Source: Lacihabitans sp. CS3-21
GTDB lineage: Bacteria; Bacteroidota; Bacteroidia; Cytophagales; Spirosomataceae
Direction of reading: 5' to 3'
NCBI RefSeq assembly: GCF_024343675.1
Contig: NZ_RJUD01000019.1
Span: 1-64,000, forward strand
DNA: 64,000 bases
Every line of letters starts with the position of its first letter. Position 1 is the first letter of the stretch. The notes beneath the pieces are model-generated. The model saw nothing but the letters and a program-made list of their open reading frames with translations, did not search any database and was not told the origin of the DNA. The position numbers were made by a program, and so were the translations under genes. Positions 16,982-24,325 of this stretch are shown here, one piece after another.

Positions 16982-17356
16982 TCAATGATTACATTTCTCC
17001 ATTACTTCATGGAATCTATCATGCAAAGCAAAAATCGCTTTTTTCAATTCTTCTTCATTGGCTTTTTTCTTTACCAATTTTGCTATTGCTTTTGATTCTT
17101 TTTCTAAAGCACTTATAGATTCTTTAACTCCAGGTTTTTGGTATTCTGCTGGTATTTTCGATTTTTTGAGAGCAGTTGCAAGCATAGCCAATTCTCCTGC
17201 GTTTTCCACGATAGGTTTATAATTGCCTTCTTCGGAAGGATGGAATGTTTTGGCCATTACGCTATGATAATCTTCAAGTTTTGGCCATTTTGGTTTTTGT
17301 GCATTGACGGTCAATGTGAACAGAAAAAGAACGATAATTATTGAAATATTTTTCAT
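16982..17356 (-). CDS. Small periplasmic helical protein
   Basis: 124 residues with a signal peptide ending near VNAQ. The mature part is predicted all-helical and charged, and it ends in FALHDRFHEVMEKCNH, which carries His, Met, Cys and His residues that could bind a metal or heme. The length and C-terminal pattern are compatible with a four-helix bundle, but there is no CxxCH and I do not recognise a family with certainty. It lies 21 nt after the MbnH-like gene. Confidence 0.65.
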   Translation of the reverse strand: MKNISIIIVLFLFTLTVNAQKPKWPKLEDYHSVMAKTFHPSEEGNYKPIVENAGELAMLATALKKSKIPAEYQKPGVKESISALEKESKAIAKLVKKKANEEELKKAIFALHDRFHEVMEKCNH

Positions 17357-17377
17357 ATTTATTTGATTTAAAATTTG

Positions 17378-18424
17378 TTATGGTGCAAACCTTTTGTCTT
17401 TCAGAAACGAATCATCGGTGAGTGTTTTTAGAAAGGCAATAATTTGGCTTTTCTCTTTTGAAGTAAGAGCAATTCCTCTTTTTGTATTTTGCTTGAAAAT
17501 AGGGTCAAGCGTCTCTAAATTGGCCATATTGCCATCGGTATAGTGGTCCAGAACGTCTTCTAAGCTTATAAAACGCCCATCGTGCATGTAAGGGAAAGTA
17601 TATTCAATATTTCTCAGACTCGGTACTTTGAACTTGTATTTGTCTTCTTTGAGTTCGGTAATTCTGTATCTACCCGTATCCACAAAATTCCTAAAAAAGT
17701 CTGTCGGTAGTCCGTTTGACCTAAAAGACTCATCGGTAAATAGTGGCTCAGGGTGGCAGCTGGCACAACCTTTTTCATTGAAAAGTGTTAGTCCGGCCTT
17801 CTCATCAGTATTGAAACTGGCTTTTCCTGCTTTGTATTGGTCGTACTTAGCGTTGGCCGAAACCAAGGTGAGCATAAACTGTGAGAGCGATTTCAGAAAT
17901 CTTTCCGTAGTAACCTCTTCTGTCCCGAAGGCTTTTTTGAACATTGGCGGATAGCTAGCATCTTTCCTGAGTTTCTGCAGAACATTACCAATTCGCTCGT
18001 CCATTTCCACTGGATTTTCTATTGGAGCCAAAGAAAAAAGGTCTAGGTCAAATACTCCGCCGTCCCAAAAGAAAGTCTTCCCCCAAGCCAAATTCTGCAA
18101 TGCAGGTGCATTTCTTGGACCTACCTGACCATCGATACCGTGGCTTTGTGCATGCCCATGGTGGGTAAATGCATACGGTTGATTATGACATTCGGCACAA
18201 GAAATGGTCCCGTCTCGCGAGAGTTTACCGTCGAAAAATATCTTTTTTCCCAACAAGAATCCATCCTCCGTGATGGGGTTGGATTCCATTTTGTAAGAAG
18301 TATTAGGAAAAGTACTCGGCTTTTCGAACAATACCAAAAGAGGATCAGGTTCGGTAGCTTTTTCTTTCGAACAACCCCAAAGTAATAAGGAAACAACAAG
18401 TACAATTCCTAATTTCAACTTCAT
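17378..18424 (-). CDS. MbnH/MauG-like di-heme peroxidase-family lipoprotein
   Basis: 348 residues. A lipobox LLLWGC places the lipidated cysteine at residue 18. Two c-type heme sites are CAECH (76-80) and CASCH (220-224), and FPYMHDGRF (about 277-285) is the C-terminal ligand region. This is the bacterial di-heme cytochrome c peroxidase/MauG family. The gene starts 6 nt after an MbnP-like gene; in methanotrophs the MbnH partner converts a tryptophan of MbnP to kynurenine to make a copper site. That pairing makes MbnH the best functional guess over a hydrogen-peroxide-scavenging peroxidase. Periplasmic, membrane anchored. Confidence 0.88.
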   Translation of the reverse strand: MKLKLGIVLVVSLLLWGCSKEKATEPDPLLVLFEKPSTFPNTSYKMESNPITEDGFLLGKKIFFDGKLSRDGTISCAECHNQPYAFTHHGHAQSHGIDGQVGPRNAPALQNLAWGKTFFWDGGVFDLDLFSLAPIENPVEMDERIGNVLQKLRKDASYPPMFKKAFGTEEVTTERFLKSLSQFMLTLVSANAKYDQYKAGKASFNTDEKAGLTLFNEKGCASCHPEPLFTDESFRSNGLPTDFFRNFVDTGRYRITELKEDKYKFKVPSLRNIEYTFPYMHDGRFISLEDVLDHYTDGNMANLETLDPIFKQNTKRGIALTSKEKSQIIAFLKTLTDDSFLKDKRFAP

Positions 18425-18430
18425 TTCGGC

Positions 18431-19216
18431 TTACATTTTGTCGTTATGAACGTGTTCTACCGCAAACATGTCTTTGTAGTTGTTAGCCACGGCTGTGCCC
18501 AATGTTGGGTTCATGATTTCGTTTTTGTCGGCAATTTTCAAAGTGCTTTTGAAAACTTTCTGAGCATCTATAGCCAGGTGAATCTCTGGAGCTATGTTTT
18601 TTCTAACTTTGGCTAAGTCAGCCATTGTTAAAGTAACCGAACGAAGGTTATTGGCTGTTTTGGCCGACATTCCACCAAATCCACCAATGTGAAATTTGTA
18701 ACCTTTATTTGCGGCGGCTGATTTTGACGAAGTTCCCTCCATTTTGAAGAAAATATAACCCGAGTTCCATGACCAATACATGTTGTCGGTTCCGTAAGAA
18801 GCTGGGTCAAGAACACCCGTTCTTTGCGAAACATCAGATACTGATTTGGCACTATCTACACCTACCATAAATGATACAGATGTATAATCACCAGCTGGCA
18901 CATCTGGCAAGGTGATGGTCTTGCTGGCTTCAACAGATTCTTTAACCAAAAAATACTTATCGGCAAACTTTAACTCAGTTCCATCAGTTGCCTTAAGGCT
19001 GATGTTACTTACAAAGTAGTTGAAAGTAGAAATGGTAAAATCTTCACCCGATGCATTGGTGTAAGTCTTGGTATTTAGTACTATAGGGTCAGTACCCACC
19101 AAGTTTTCGAAGTAAAGACTTACACTATTTTTATCGTTCGGATTTATATCAGAAGTTTCACAAGCAGCAAAAAACACAGAAATACCTAGAACCAAAGCAA
19201 ATGCTATTTTTTTCAT
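18431..19216 (-). CDS. MbnP-family copper-binding lipoprotein
   Basis: 261 residues with a lipobox ending FFAAC (Cys19). The body matches MbnP-family signatures: FNYFVSNISLK (about 65-75), NMYWSWNSGYIFFKMEG (145-161), YKFHIGG (173-179) and HLAIDAQKVF. Trp148 and Trp150 are candidates for oxidation to kynurenine; His176 and the later histidine are candidate copper ligands. MbnP binds copper after tryptophan modification by MbnH, encoded directly downstream here. A TATATTTG box only 8 nt upstream and a GACTTTG/CAAAGTC hairpin at 19259-19281 mark the control region. Confidence 0.87.
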   Translation of the reverse strand: MKKIAFALVLGISVFFAACETSDINPNDKNSVSLYFENLVGTDPIVLNTKTYTNASGEDFTISTFNYFVSNISLKATDGTELKFADKYFLVKESVEASKTITLPDVPAGDYTSVSFMVGVDSAKSVSDVSQRTGVLDPASYGTDNMYWSWNSGYIFFKMEGTSSKSAAANKGYKFHIGGFGGMSAKTANNLRSVTLTMADLAKVRKNIAPEIHLAIDAQKVFKSTLKIADKNEIMNPTLGTAVANNYKDMFAVEHVHNDKM

Positions 19217-19223
19217 TTTTATT

Positions 19224-19281
19224 CAAATATATTTTTTTAAGAAATAAGAATATGCAACGACTTTGATAGAAAAGCAAAGTC
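19224..19281 (-). promoter_or_regulatory. Control region of the MbnP/MbnH operon
   Basis: Contains TATATTTG (19231-19224, minus strand) matching TAnnTTTG but only 8 nt from the start codon, and an inverted repeat GACTTTG (19259-19265) / CAAAGTC (19275-19281). The repeat could be an operator, or a terminator hairpin of the preceding gene. The short leader is unusual. Confidence 0.4.
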
Positions 19282-19353
19282 ATTAATCATCAATGGACTA
19301 TGCTATTGATAATTCCACGATGATTGATTTTAGTAAAAATTTATCTTAAAAAA

Positions 19354-19746
19354 TTATACCTGCGGAGGGTGAAAAAATGAAAAGGCGTGTAAGTGTGAAA
19401 TGCGGTTTTTATAATGAAAGTTTTGAATAGACTTTTCTCTAAAACTTTTTGCTGGAAAATAATTTGAGAATAGAGGATTCTTCTGAACTACTTCGAGCGA
19501 CAACAACTTCGAAATAAAACTATTGGTAGCTTGTTTCTCGTCCTCTTGCTCGGCTTTTTGTATTTGTTTGGCCAAATAACATTTACCATCGCAATGCATT
19601 TCAGGGCGATTTTTGTTCACACAATAATTCTTGATGATATAGTCTTTGCGAAGTTCATAATTGACAAAAAATATAGGAGCCATGAGCATCTTAAATGCCA
19701 TGGAAACAAAAAGCATTGCTCCGATTATTTTTTTAGTCAAGTCCAT
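19354..19746 (-). CDS. Small Cys-rich membrane protein upstream of MbnP
   Basis: About 130 residues from the ATG at 19746, which I prefer to an in-frame start at 19785 because it puts a hydrophobic helix (about 6-24) at the N-terminus. It continues with YCVNKNRPEMHCDGKCYLAK, three cysteines and a histidine in a compact motif, then a charged linker and a histidine-rich end (HLHAFSFFHPPQ). The motif looks metal-binding. I have seen similar small proteins near copper genes in Bacteroidota but know no named family. A TACATTTG box lies at 19755-19762. Confidence 0.7.
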   Translation of the reverse strand: MDLTKKIIGAMLFVSMAFKMLMAPIFFVNYELRKDYIIKNYCVNKNRPEMHCDGKCYLAKQIQKAEQEDEKQATNSFISKLLSLEVVQKNPLFSNYFPAKSFREKSIQNFHYKNRISHLHAFSFFHPPQV

Positions 19747-19825
19747 ATATGACGCAAATGTATACCGAGTTTTTAGAAATTGCATTGACGAATATCATAA
19801 AATTGCAAATCGTCTTAAAAGTAAT

Positions 19826-19858
19826 TCAGCCAAAGGTGAAAAACGCACCTTTGGCTGA
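19826..19858 (-). terminator. Strong hairpin after the nos operon
   Basis: TCAGCCAAAGGTG (19826-19838) and CACCTTTGGCTGA (19846-19858) form a perfect 13-bp stem with a 7-nt loop immediately downstream of the fasciclin gene, the last gene of the nos operon. Confidence 0.8.
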
Positions 19859-19864
19859 TTGTAT

Positions 19865-20404
19865 TTATTTAGGTAGAATAACTGTGTCTATCACATGTAC
19901 CCAGCCATTTGAGGCTTTTACTGAGCCAAGAATCTTGTTGCCATCTACATAAGTTGAACCGTCTTTTACAGTGAAAGTCACATTGCTACCATCTACCATT
20001 CCCATCGATTGCCCATCTTGGAAAAAGTCTGCAGCTAAAGCCGAGGTCATTACATGGTGTTGAAGAATGGTCTCCAATTTGCTTTTATTTTCGGGTTTCA
20101 ATAGATCTTCAACTGTGCCCTTTGGAAGTTTTTCAAAGGCTGCATTGGTAGGAGCGAAAACCGTGAATGGCCCAGCATTGGAGAGTGAGGTTACCAAATC
20201 GGCTGCCGTAACAGCTGCTACTAAAGTGGTGTGATCAGGCGACGCGATGGCCACTTTTACCACGTCCTTCTGGGATTCATCATCTTTTACGCCTTCTTGG
20301 CCAGATAAAACCACCTCATCAGTTGATGCTGTATTGGCGGTTTCGCCAGACGTACAAGATGCCATGATGATAACAAAGAACAAAACATAAAGTACTGATT
20401 TCAT
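19865..20404 (-). CDS. Fasciclin-domain lipoprotein
   Basis: 179 residues. Lipidated cysteine at residue 17 (MASCTSG), then one FAS1 domain from about 50 to 179 with the motifs LSNAGPFTVFAPTNAAF and HHVM, ending in GWVHVIDTVILP, which matches the H2 box. FAS1 domains mediate adhesion or protein contacts. It sits 24 nt after nosY and is therefore probably co-expressed with nos genes; this association recurs, as far as I recall, in some Bacteroidota, but its role in N2O reduction is unknown. Confidence 0.88.
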   Translation of the reverse strand: MKSVLYVLFFVIIMASCTSGETANTASTDEVVLSGQEGVKDDESQKDVVKVAIASPDHTTLVAAVTAADLVTSLSNAGPFTVFAPTNAAFEKLPKGTVEDLLKPENKSKLETILQHHVMTSALAADFFQDGQSMGMVDGSNVTFTVKDGSTYVDGNKILGSVKASNGWVHVIDTVILPK

Positions 20405-20428
20405 GATAAATAAATTTTAAAGGTTTGA

Positions 20429-21196
20429 TTATAAGTCTTTTTTGCTAAAAATTCGGTATCCAAAAAATACAGGTGTAAGAACCCACAATAACAATAAAAC
20501 AAAAGATATAAATACGCCCCAAGTGGAGCTGAAAAAGTTCTGAAATACAGCTCCCGTAATACCCATAAGTGCGGATACATCTAGCTGCATGAGTACTAAA
20601 ATTCTCGCCAAATCCATGGGATTGAGTGCTGAAAATAGGAGCGAAGCTTTTTCCATGGGATAGTCCGCCATGTTGACCAACACCATTAGCACCATGCCGT
20701 CGTAGAGAATGCAGAGATAAAACCAAACTGCTAAAGCCACACCAATGGCTTTGGCTTTGTCTTTGGTTATAACCGATGCCAAGAAGGCTATGGCAACGAA
20801 TGTAAGTGTAATCAAAAGGCCTCCTGAAACCAAAGTTAAGCCTCTCATGGAGCCATCAAAAATTAAAGTTGGAAGTCCAACACCAATCAAAAAGGCCATC
20901 CCTAGCGAAAAACAAAGTCCGAGAAACTGACTAAAATAAATGGTGCGGCGGCTCATCGGTTGAGCAGAAAGCAGCTCAATAAATTCGTAAGAATTATAAA
21001 AATGGATGGTTGAAAATATGACACTGACCAATGGAATTACCATCAATATAATGTTCAAAAGGCTTAAAAGTCCTTTGTTTGGGTCTGATTCAAACCAGAA
21101 AAAGCTTATGCTTAACAAGAGCAATAATATCGTATAGCCAATCACAAACCTGTTGCGAATAATATCATAAACTACATATTTTATGGTCTTCTTCAT
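20429..21196 (-). CDS. nosY: NosY, ABC transporter permease for NosZ maturation
   Basis: 255 residues with six hydrophobic segments. YEFIELLSAQPMSRRTIYFSQ (about 70-90) is the cytoplasmic coupling region typical of NosY/ABC-2 permeases. With NosF it forms an exporter that, together with NosD, is needed to assemble the copper-sulfur CuZ centre. It overlaps nosF by 4 nt. Assignment is supported by homology features and by strict nosDFY order. Confidence 0.9.
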   Translation of the reverse strand: MKKTIKYVVYDIIRNRFVIGYTILLLLLSISFFWFESDPNKGLLSLLNIILMVIPLVSVIFSTIHFYNSYEFIELLSAQPMSRRTIYFSQFLGLCFSLGMAFLIGVGLPTLIFDGSMRGLTLVSGGLLITLTFVAIAFLASVITKDKAKAIGVALAVWFYLCILYDGMVLMVLVNMADYPMEKASLLFSALNPMDLARILVLMQLDVSALMGITGAVFQNFFSSTWGVFISFVLLLLWVLTPVFFGYRIFSKKDL

Positions 21197-21924
21197 GCTA
21201 TTGTTTTTTCAAAATTGTTTTTCATAAAAATTGCTATTATTTTACCCAATCGTTCTTCTCCATATTCAATTCTCAAATCTTCTAACTCTTTGAATATTTT
21301 AAGTTTACCTTCTTGCATATACACCACATGTGTGGATAGTTCCTCCAAGTCTGCCATGATATGTGAGGTGATAATGATCAATTTTCCTTTTCTTTTTTCT
21401 TCCAAAATCTTACCTTTCAATAGCTCACTTGCCAGTGGGTCAAGTCCCGCTGTGGGTTCATCCAAAATCAAAACTTTTGGGTCAAACAAAAATGCTAAAG
21501 CTGCACTTACCTTTTGTTTTGTACCGCCAGATAGTGTTCCAAGGGGTTTTTGGTACATTTCCTTGAGTTTGAAGAGTTCTATTATTTCTTCGTCTATGAT
21601 AATACCCTCTTTTTTTCCTTTTCTGATGTCTTTCATCATGTCTATCAGCTGGGCTATTTTCAGATTGGGCGGGTAGTTGCCTATTTGAGGCATATATCCA
21701 ATTTCGCTTCGGTACGCAAACTCATTTTTTATATTTTTCCCATCAAAAAGTATCTGTCCCGAATCAGGAATGACCATACCCAAAAGAGACTTTATCAGGG
21801 TAGTTTTTCCTGAGCCATTGGGTCCTAAAATAGCCACAGAATGCCCCATTTCTAAGTTCAATGAAATATTCTGAAGTACTTCCAATTTACCAAAGGACTT
21901 GTTTATGTTTTCGAACTTTATCAT
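21193..21924 (-). CDS. nosF: NosF, ABC transporter ATPase for NosZ maturation
   Basis: 243 residues. Walker A GPNGSGKTTL (about 33-42), Q loop GYMPQIGNYP, signature LSGGTKQKVSAALA (about 133-146), Walker B VLILDEPTAGLD and switch histidine in IITSHIMADLE. Partner ATPase of NosY; powers delivery of a sulfur species or a conformational step for the CuZ centre through NosD. Lies 3 nt from nosD and overlaps nosY. Confidence 0.93.
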   Translation of the reverse strand: MIKFENINKSFGKLEVLQNISLNLEMGHSVAILGPNGSGKTTLIKSLLGMVIPDSGQILFDGKNIKNEFAYRSEIGYMPQIGNYPPNLKIAQLIDMMKDIRKGKKEGIIIDEEIIELFKLKEMYQKPLGTLSGGTKQKVSAALAFLFDPKVLILDEPTAGLDPLASELLKGKILEEKRKGKLIIITSHIMADLEELSTHVVYMQEGKLKIFKELEDLRIEYGEERLGKIIAIFMKNNFEKTIA

Positions 21925-21927
21925 CAG

Positions 21928-23172
21928 TTATACTTTAAAATTGAAGGCCTCTATGGCATTTGGTTTCATTCTTGGGCTATCGTCTTTCATGTTTTCGGGC
22001 GTTAAGCTGGGAATAATTTTTTCTATTTTGTCTAAAAGCGTTGCCGTAAAACTTCTCAACAAAATCATGGCTTGTGGCATACGTTCTATCAAAGTCGAAA
22101 ACAGGCTTACTGGTCGATAAAGAATATCACCTTTGCCATCACGATTGAGGTCATAACCTTCATATTTGTCCCAATAGTTGTCATTAAGGTAGTTAAATGT
22201 TACCGAGCCATTGGTGGCGATATCAAAAGTATTGGCCATAAAATTGTTGTGATGAATGTTGTTTTCGTCACAGTTGGCTTGGATTCTAAGTCCAACTCCG
22301 TTTTTTTGAAAAATATTTTTTCCCATTTTTAATCTACTACAGCCTTCCATATACACTCCCACCGTATTTGAATTAAACAAGTTGTGCTCAATATCGCTGT
22401 CAGAAATATCTTTTAGCAATATCCCATAGGCTGAGCCACCCCAGTTGCTATCAAAAAAATTATCTTTCATGGTTACATGTTTGGTGTACATCACGGCCAC
22501 ACCAGCACCATTTTTCTTAAAAATATTATGTGTGTAAGTATCGTAATGTGAAAACATAAAATGTAATCCGTAGCGTATGTTTTTTGTTGATAGGTTGTTT
22601 TTAATCAATGAATTAGTAACGAACTCGAAATAAATGCCGTCGCGGTGTCCTTCCACGTAGTTATTGAAGACATTTATACTGTCGCATTTCCATGCATGTA
22701 TGCCATTTCCTGTGGTTTGTTCTTCTTTGGGTGTGCCTATTATACGGTTGTTTTCTATCCAACATTTGTTAGATGCAGACAAATAGACGCCGAAATAACA
22801 GTTGACGAATTCATTTTTGAAAACCTTTACATTTTCTGATTCCAGTATTTTTACGCCTGCCCAATCTATCATACTGGTTTCGCCAACATTTTTAAATCTG
22901 AACCCGGAAATAGAGACATCGTCTGATTTTACAATAAAGATTTCGCCTTTAAACTGTGCATCAAAAACTGGTTGGTTTTGTCCGATCATCACCAAAGGTT
23001 TGGTGATTTCTAGGTTCAATACTTTGTAGTTTCCTTTAGCTACCAAAATGGTATCATTGGCTTTTGATTCATGCAAGGCCTTTTGTAATTCCTGGACTGT
23101 TTTTACAGACCAATTTTTGGAAAATGCTTCCAAGCTTAAAATAAAAAGACAGCAAATGAGTATTGTTTTCAT
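21928..23172 (-). CDS. nosD: NosD, periplasmic copper-centre maturation protein
   Basis: 414 residues: signal peptide (about 1-18), then right-handed parallel beta-helix repeats of the CASH/PbH1 type (for example VFNNYVEGHRDGIYFE, LLKDISDSDIEHNLF). NosD receives copper from NosL and, with NosFY, helps build the tetranuclear CuZ site of NosZ. It overlaps nosL by 4 nt. The C-terminal part ends with a short hydrophobic/charged stretch (MILLRSFTATLLDKIEK) that may contact the membrane. Confidence 0.93.
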   Translation of the reverse strand: MKTILICCLFILSLEAFSKNWSVKTVQELQKALHESKANDTILVAKGNYKVLNLEITKPLVMIGQNQPVFDAQFKGEIFIVKSDDVSISGFRFKNVGETSMIDWAGVKILESENVKVFKNEFVNCYFGVYLSASNKCWIENNRIIGTPKEEQTTGNGIHAWKCDSINVFNNYVEGHRDGIYFEFVTNSLIKNNLSTKNIRYGLHFMFSHYDTYTHNIFKKNGAGVAVMYTKHVTMKDNFFDSNWGGSAYGILLKDISDSDIEHNLFNSNTVGVYMEGCSRLKMGKNIFQKNGVGLRIQANCDENNIHHNNFMANTFDIATNGSVTFNYLNDNYWDKYEGYDLNRDGKGDILYRPVSLFSTLIERMPQAMILLRSFTATLLDKIEKIIPSLTPENMKDDSPRMKPNAIEAFNFKV

Positions 23173-23618
23173 TTAAATAGTTCTTTTATTTCTGTCCAAG
23201 TAATGTTTTTAGCGGTGCTGTCCATTGTTAATAATTCTTGAAAGGAGGTTTCTCTATCAAATGCAGCTATATTTCCTAACATTGGACTTTGAAAATTTTC
23301 TGATTGAATAAAGAATGCTTTGTTGAAATCTATGAATTCTCCAGGTTTCTCATAGTTTCCTACCACTACATGTTTGCAGTCTGCTTCATGCAATTCAGCA
23401 GTTTTCATATATTTGGACATGCAACTGAGGTCATCAAATTTAAACACTTTGCCTTTCAGGGTTACGAGTTCAGTTCCAAATTGCTTATCCATGATGGTCA
23501 TTTTGCAAAAAGCACAATTTTCTTTGCCATAATTGATTGGTTCAGTTTCGATAGTGCAAGCTGAAAAGATCATTATAGCAGTAAGAACCAAAATTGTATT
23601 TAAAATGTAAGTTTTCAT
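23169..23618 (-). CDS. nosL: NosL, copper chaperone lipoprotein
   Basis: 149 residues. Lipobox MIFSAC gives lipidated Cys21; NCAFCKMTIMD (34-44) carries the Cys-x-x-Cys-x-Met copper(I) motif; FKFDDLSCMSKYMK follows. NosL delivers copper(I) to NosD for CuZ assembly. It is 7 nt downstream of a small membrane protein gene in the nos operon and overlaps nosD. Confidence 0.92.
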   Translation of the reverse strand: MKTYILNTILVLTAIMIFSACTIETEPINYGKENCAFCKMTIMDKQFGTELVTLKGKVFKFDDLSCMSKYMKTAELHEADCKHVVVGNYEKPGEFIDFNKAFFIQSENFQSPMLGNIAAFDRETSFQELLTMDSTAKNITWTEIKELFK

Positions 23619-23625
23619 AAAAGAC

Positions 23626-24198
23626 TCATTTGTTGGTTTTTATCTCAAATATCAGCGTCGAAATGGTTATAGCACCTAGCAAAACAAACAACCAACCGCC
23701 TATGTCCGGAATTGAATATGCCCCAAAGTTGAGTAGTTCTTTGTAACCGATTAATGGCGGTTGATAAGCCATGCCAGGTACTTTGATAGCCGCTGAATCG
23801 TCGAGATTGTGGCCATATTCGTATCCCCAGCTCCAAAAATCATACATGGCTACTACCCCAGATAGCATCAGAATGACCAAGAAACCAATAAGCATTCTTC
23901 TGTTTTTTGACAAACCAGTCAAAATACCTAAAGCGATAATTGCAGCCACAGCATACGGTAAAATTTTGAATTCAGGAAACATCTCTTCTTTTATCTGAGA
24001 CATGCCTATGTAGTGGTTTAGGCCATTGATAATGTCTACTTGGCCGCTCAGTTTACTTAGCCAAATGCTCATCGAAAGCCCCTCGGGATATTGTGGGGCC
24101 CATAAGTCTATTCTCCAAATGGGTACAAAATAGGCGATAATTAGCAGTAATGAACTGGCAATTATGGCGATTTGAGATATTTTCTTTAACGGTTTCAT
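23626..24198 (-). CDS. Nos-operon membrane protein of unknown role
   Basis: 190 residues with four likely membrane helices (about 10-28, 81-100, 105-122, 163-183) and a long periplasmic loop rich in tryptophan and tyrosine (WRIDLWAPQYPEG). Its position directly after nosZ corresponds to that of NosB in other clade II clusters, and it may be the Bacteroidota counterpart, but I see no motif that proves it. Expected to be a membrane partner in electron transfer or maturation. Confidence 0.72.
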   Translation of the reverse strand: MKPLKKISQIAIIASSLLLIIAYFVPIWRIDLWAPQYPEGLSMSIWLSKLSGQVDIINGLNHYIGMSQIKEEMFPEFKILPYAVAAIIALGILTGLSKNRRMLIGFLVILMLSGVVAMYDFWSWGYEYGHNLDDSAAIKVPGMAYQPPLIGYKELLNFGAYSIPDIGGWLFVLLGAITISTLIFEIKTNK

Positions 24199-24284
24199 AA
24201 ATTTTAGTTTCTTGCAAAGCCGCAGTAACGCTAAGTAACGACCATTACATTTTGTATCTTAAGACTCGGATTTTGTTTTTTTTT

Positions 24285-24314
24285 AATGGGGCAGAACAAA
24301 TAATCTGCCCCATT
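24285..24314 (-). terminator. Intra-operon terminator after nosZ
   Basis: AATGGGGCAGA (24285-24295) and TCTGCCCCATT (24304-24314) form an 11-bp GC-rich stem; on the minus strand nine T follow. It should reduce transcription of the accessory genes relative to nosZ. Confidence 0.85.
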
Positions 24315-24325
24315 TATATTTTTAG

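Noticed and set aside
17378-18424. Ordinary cytochrome c peroxidase
   Set aside because: The sequence alone allows it, but direct coupling to an MbnP-like gene makes an MbnH-type role more likely; activity is unproven either way.
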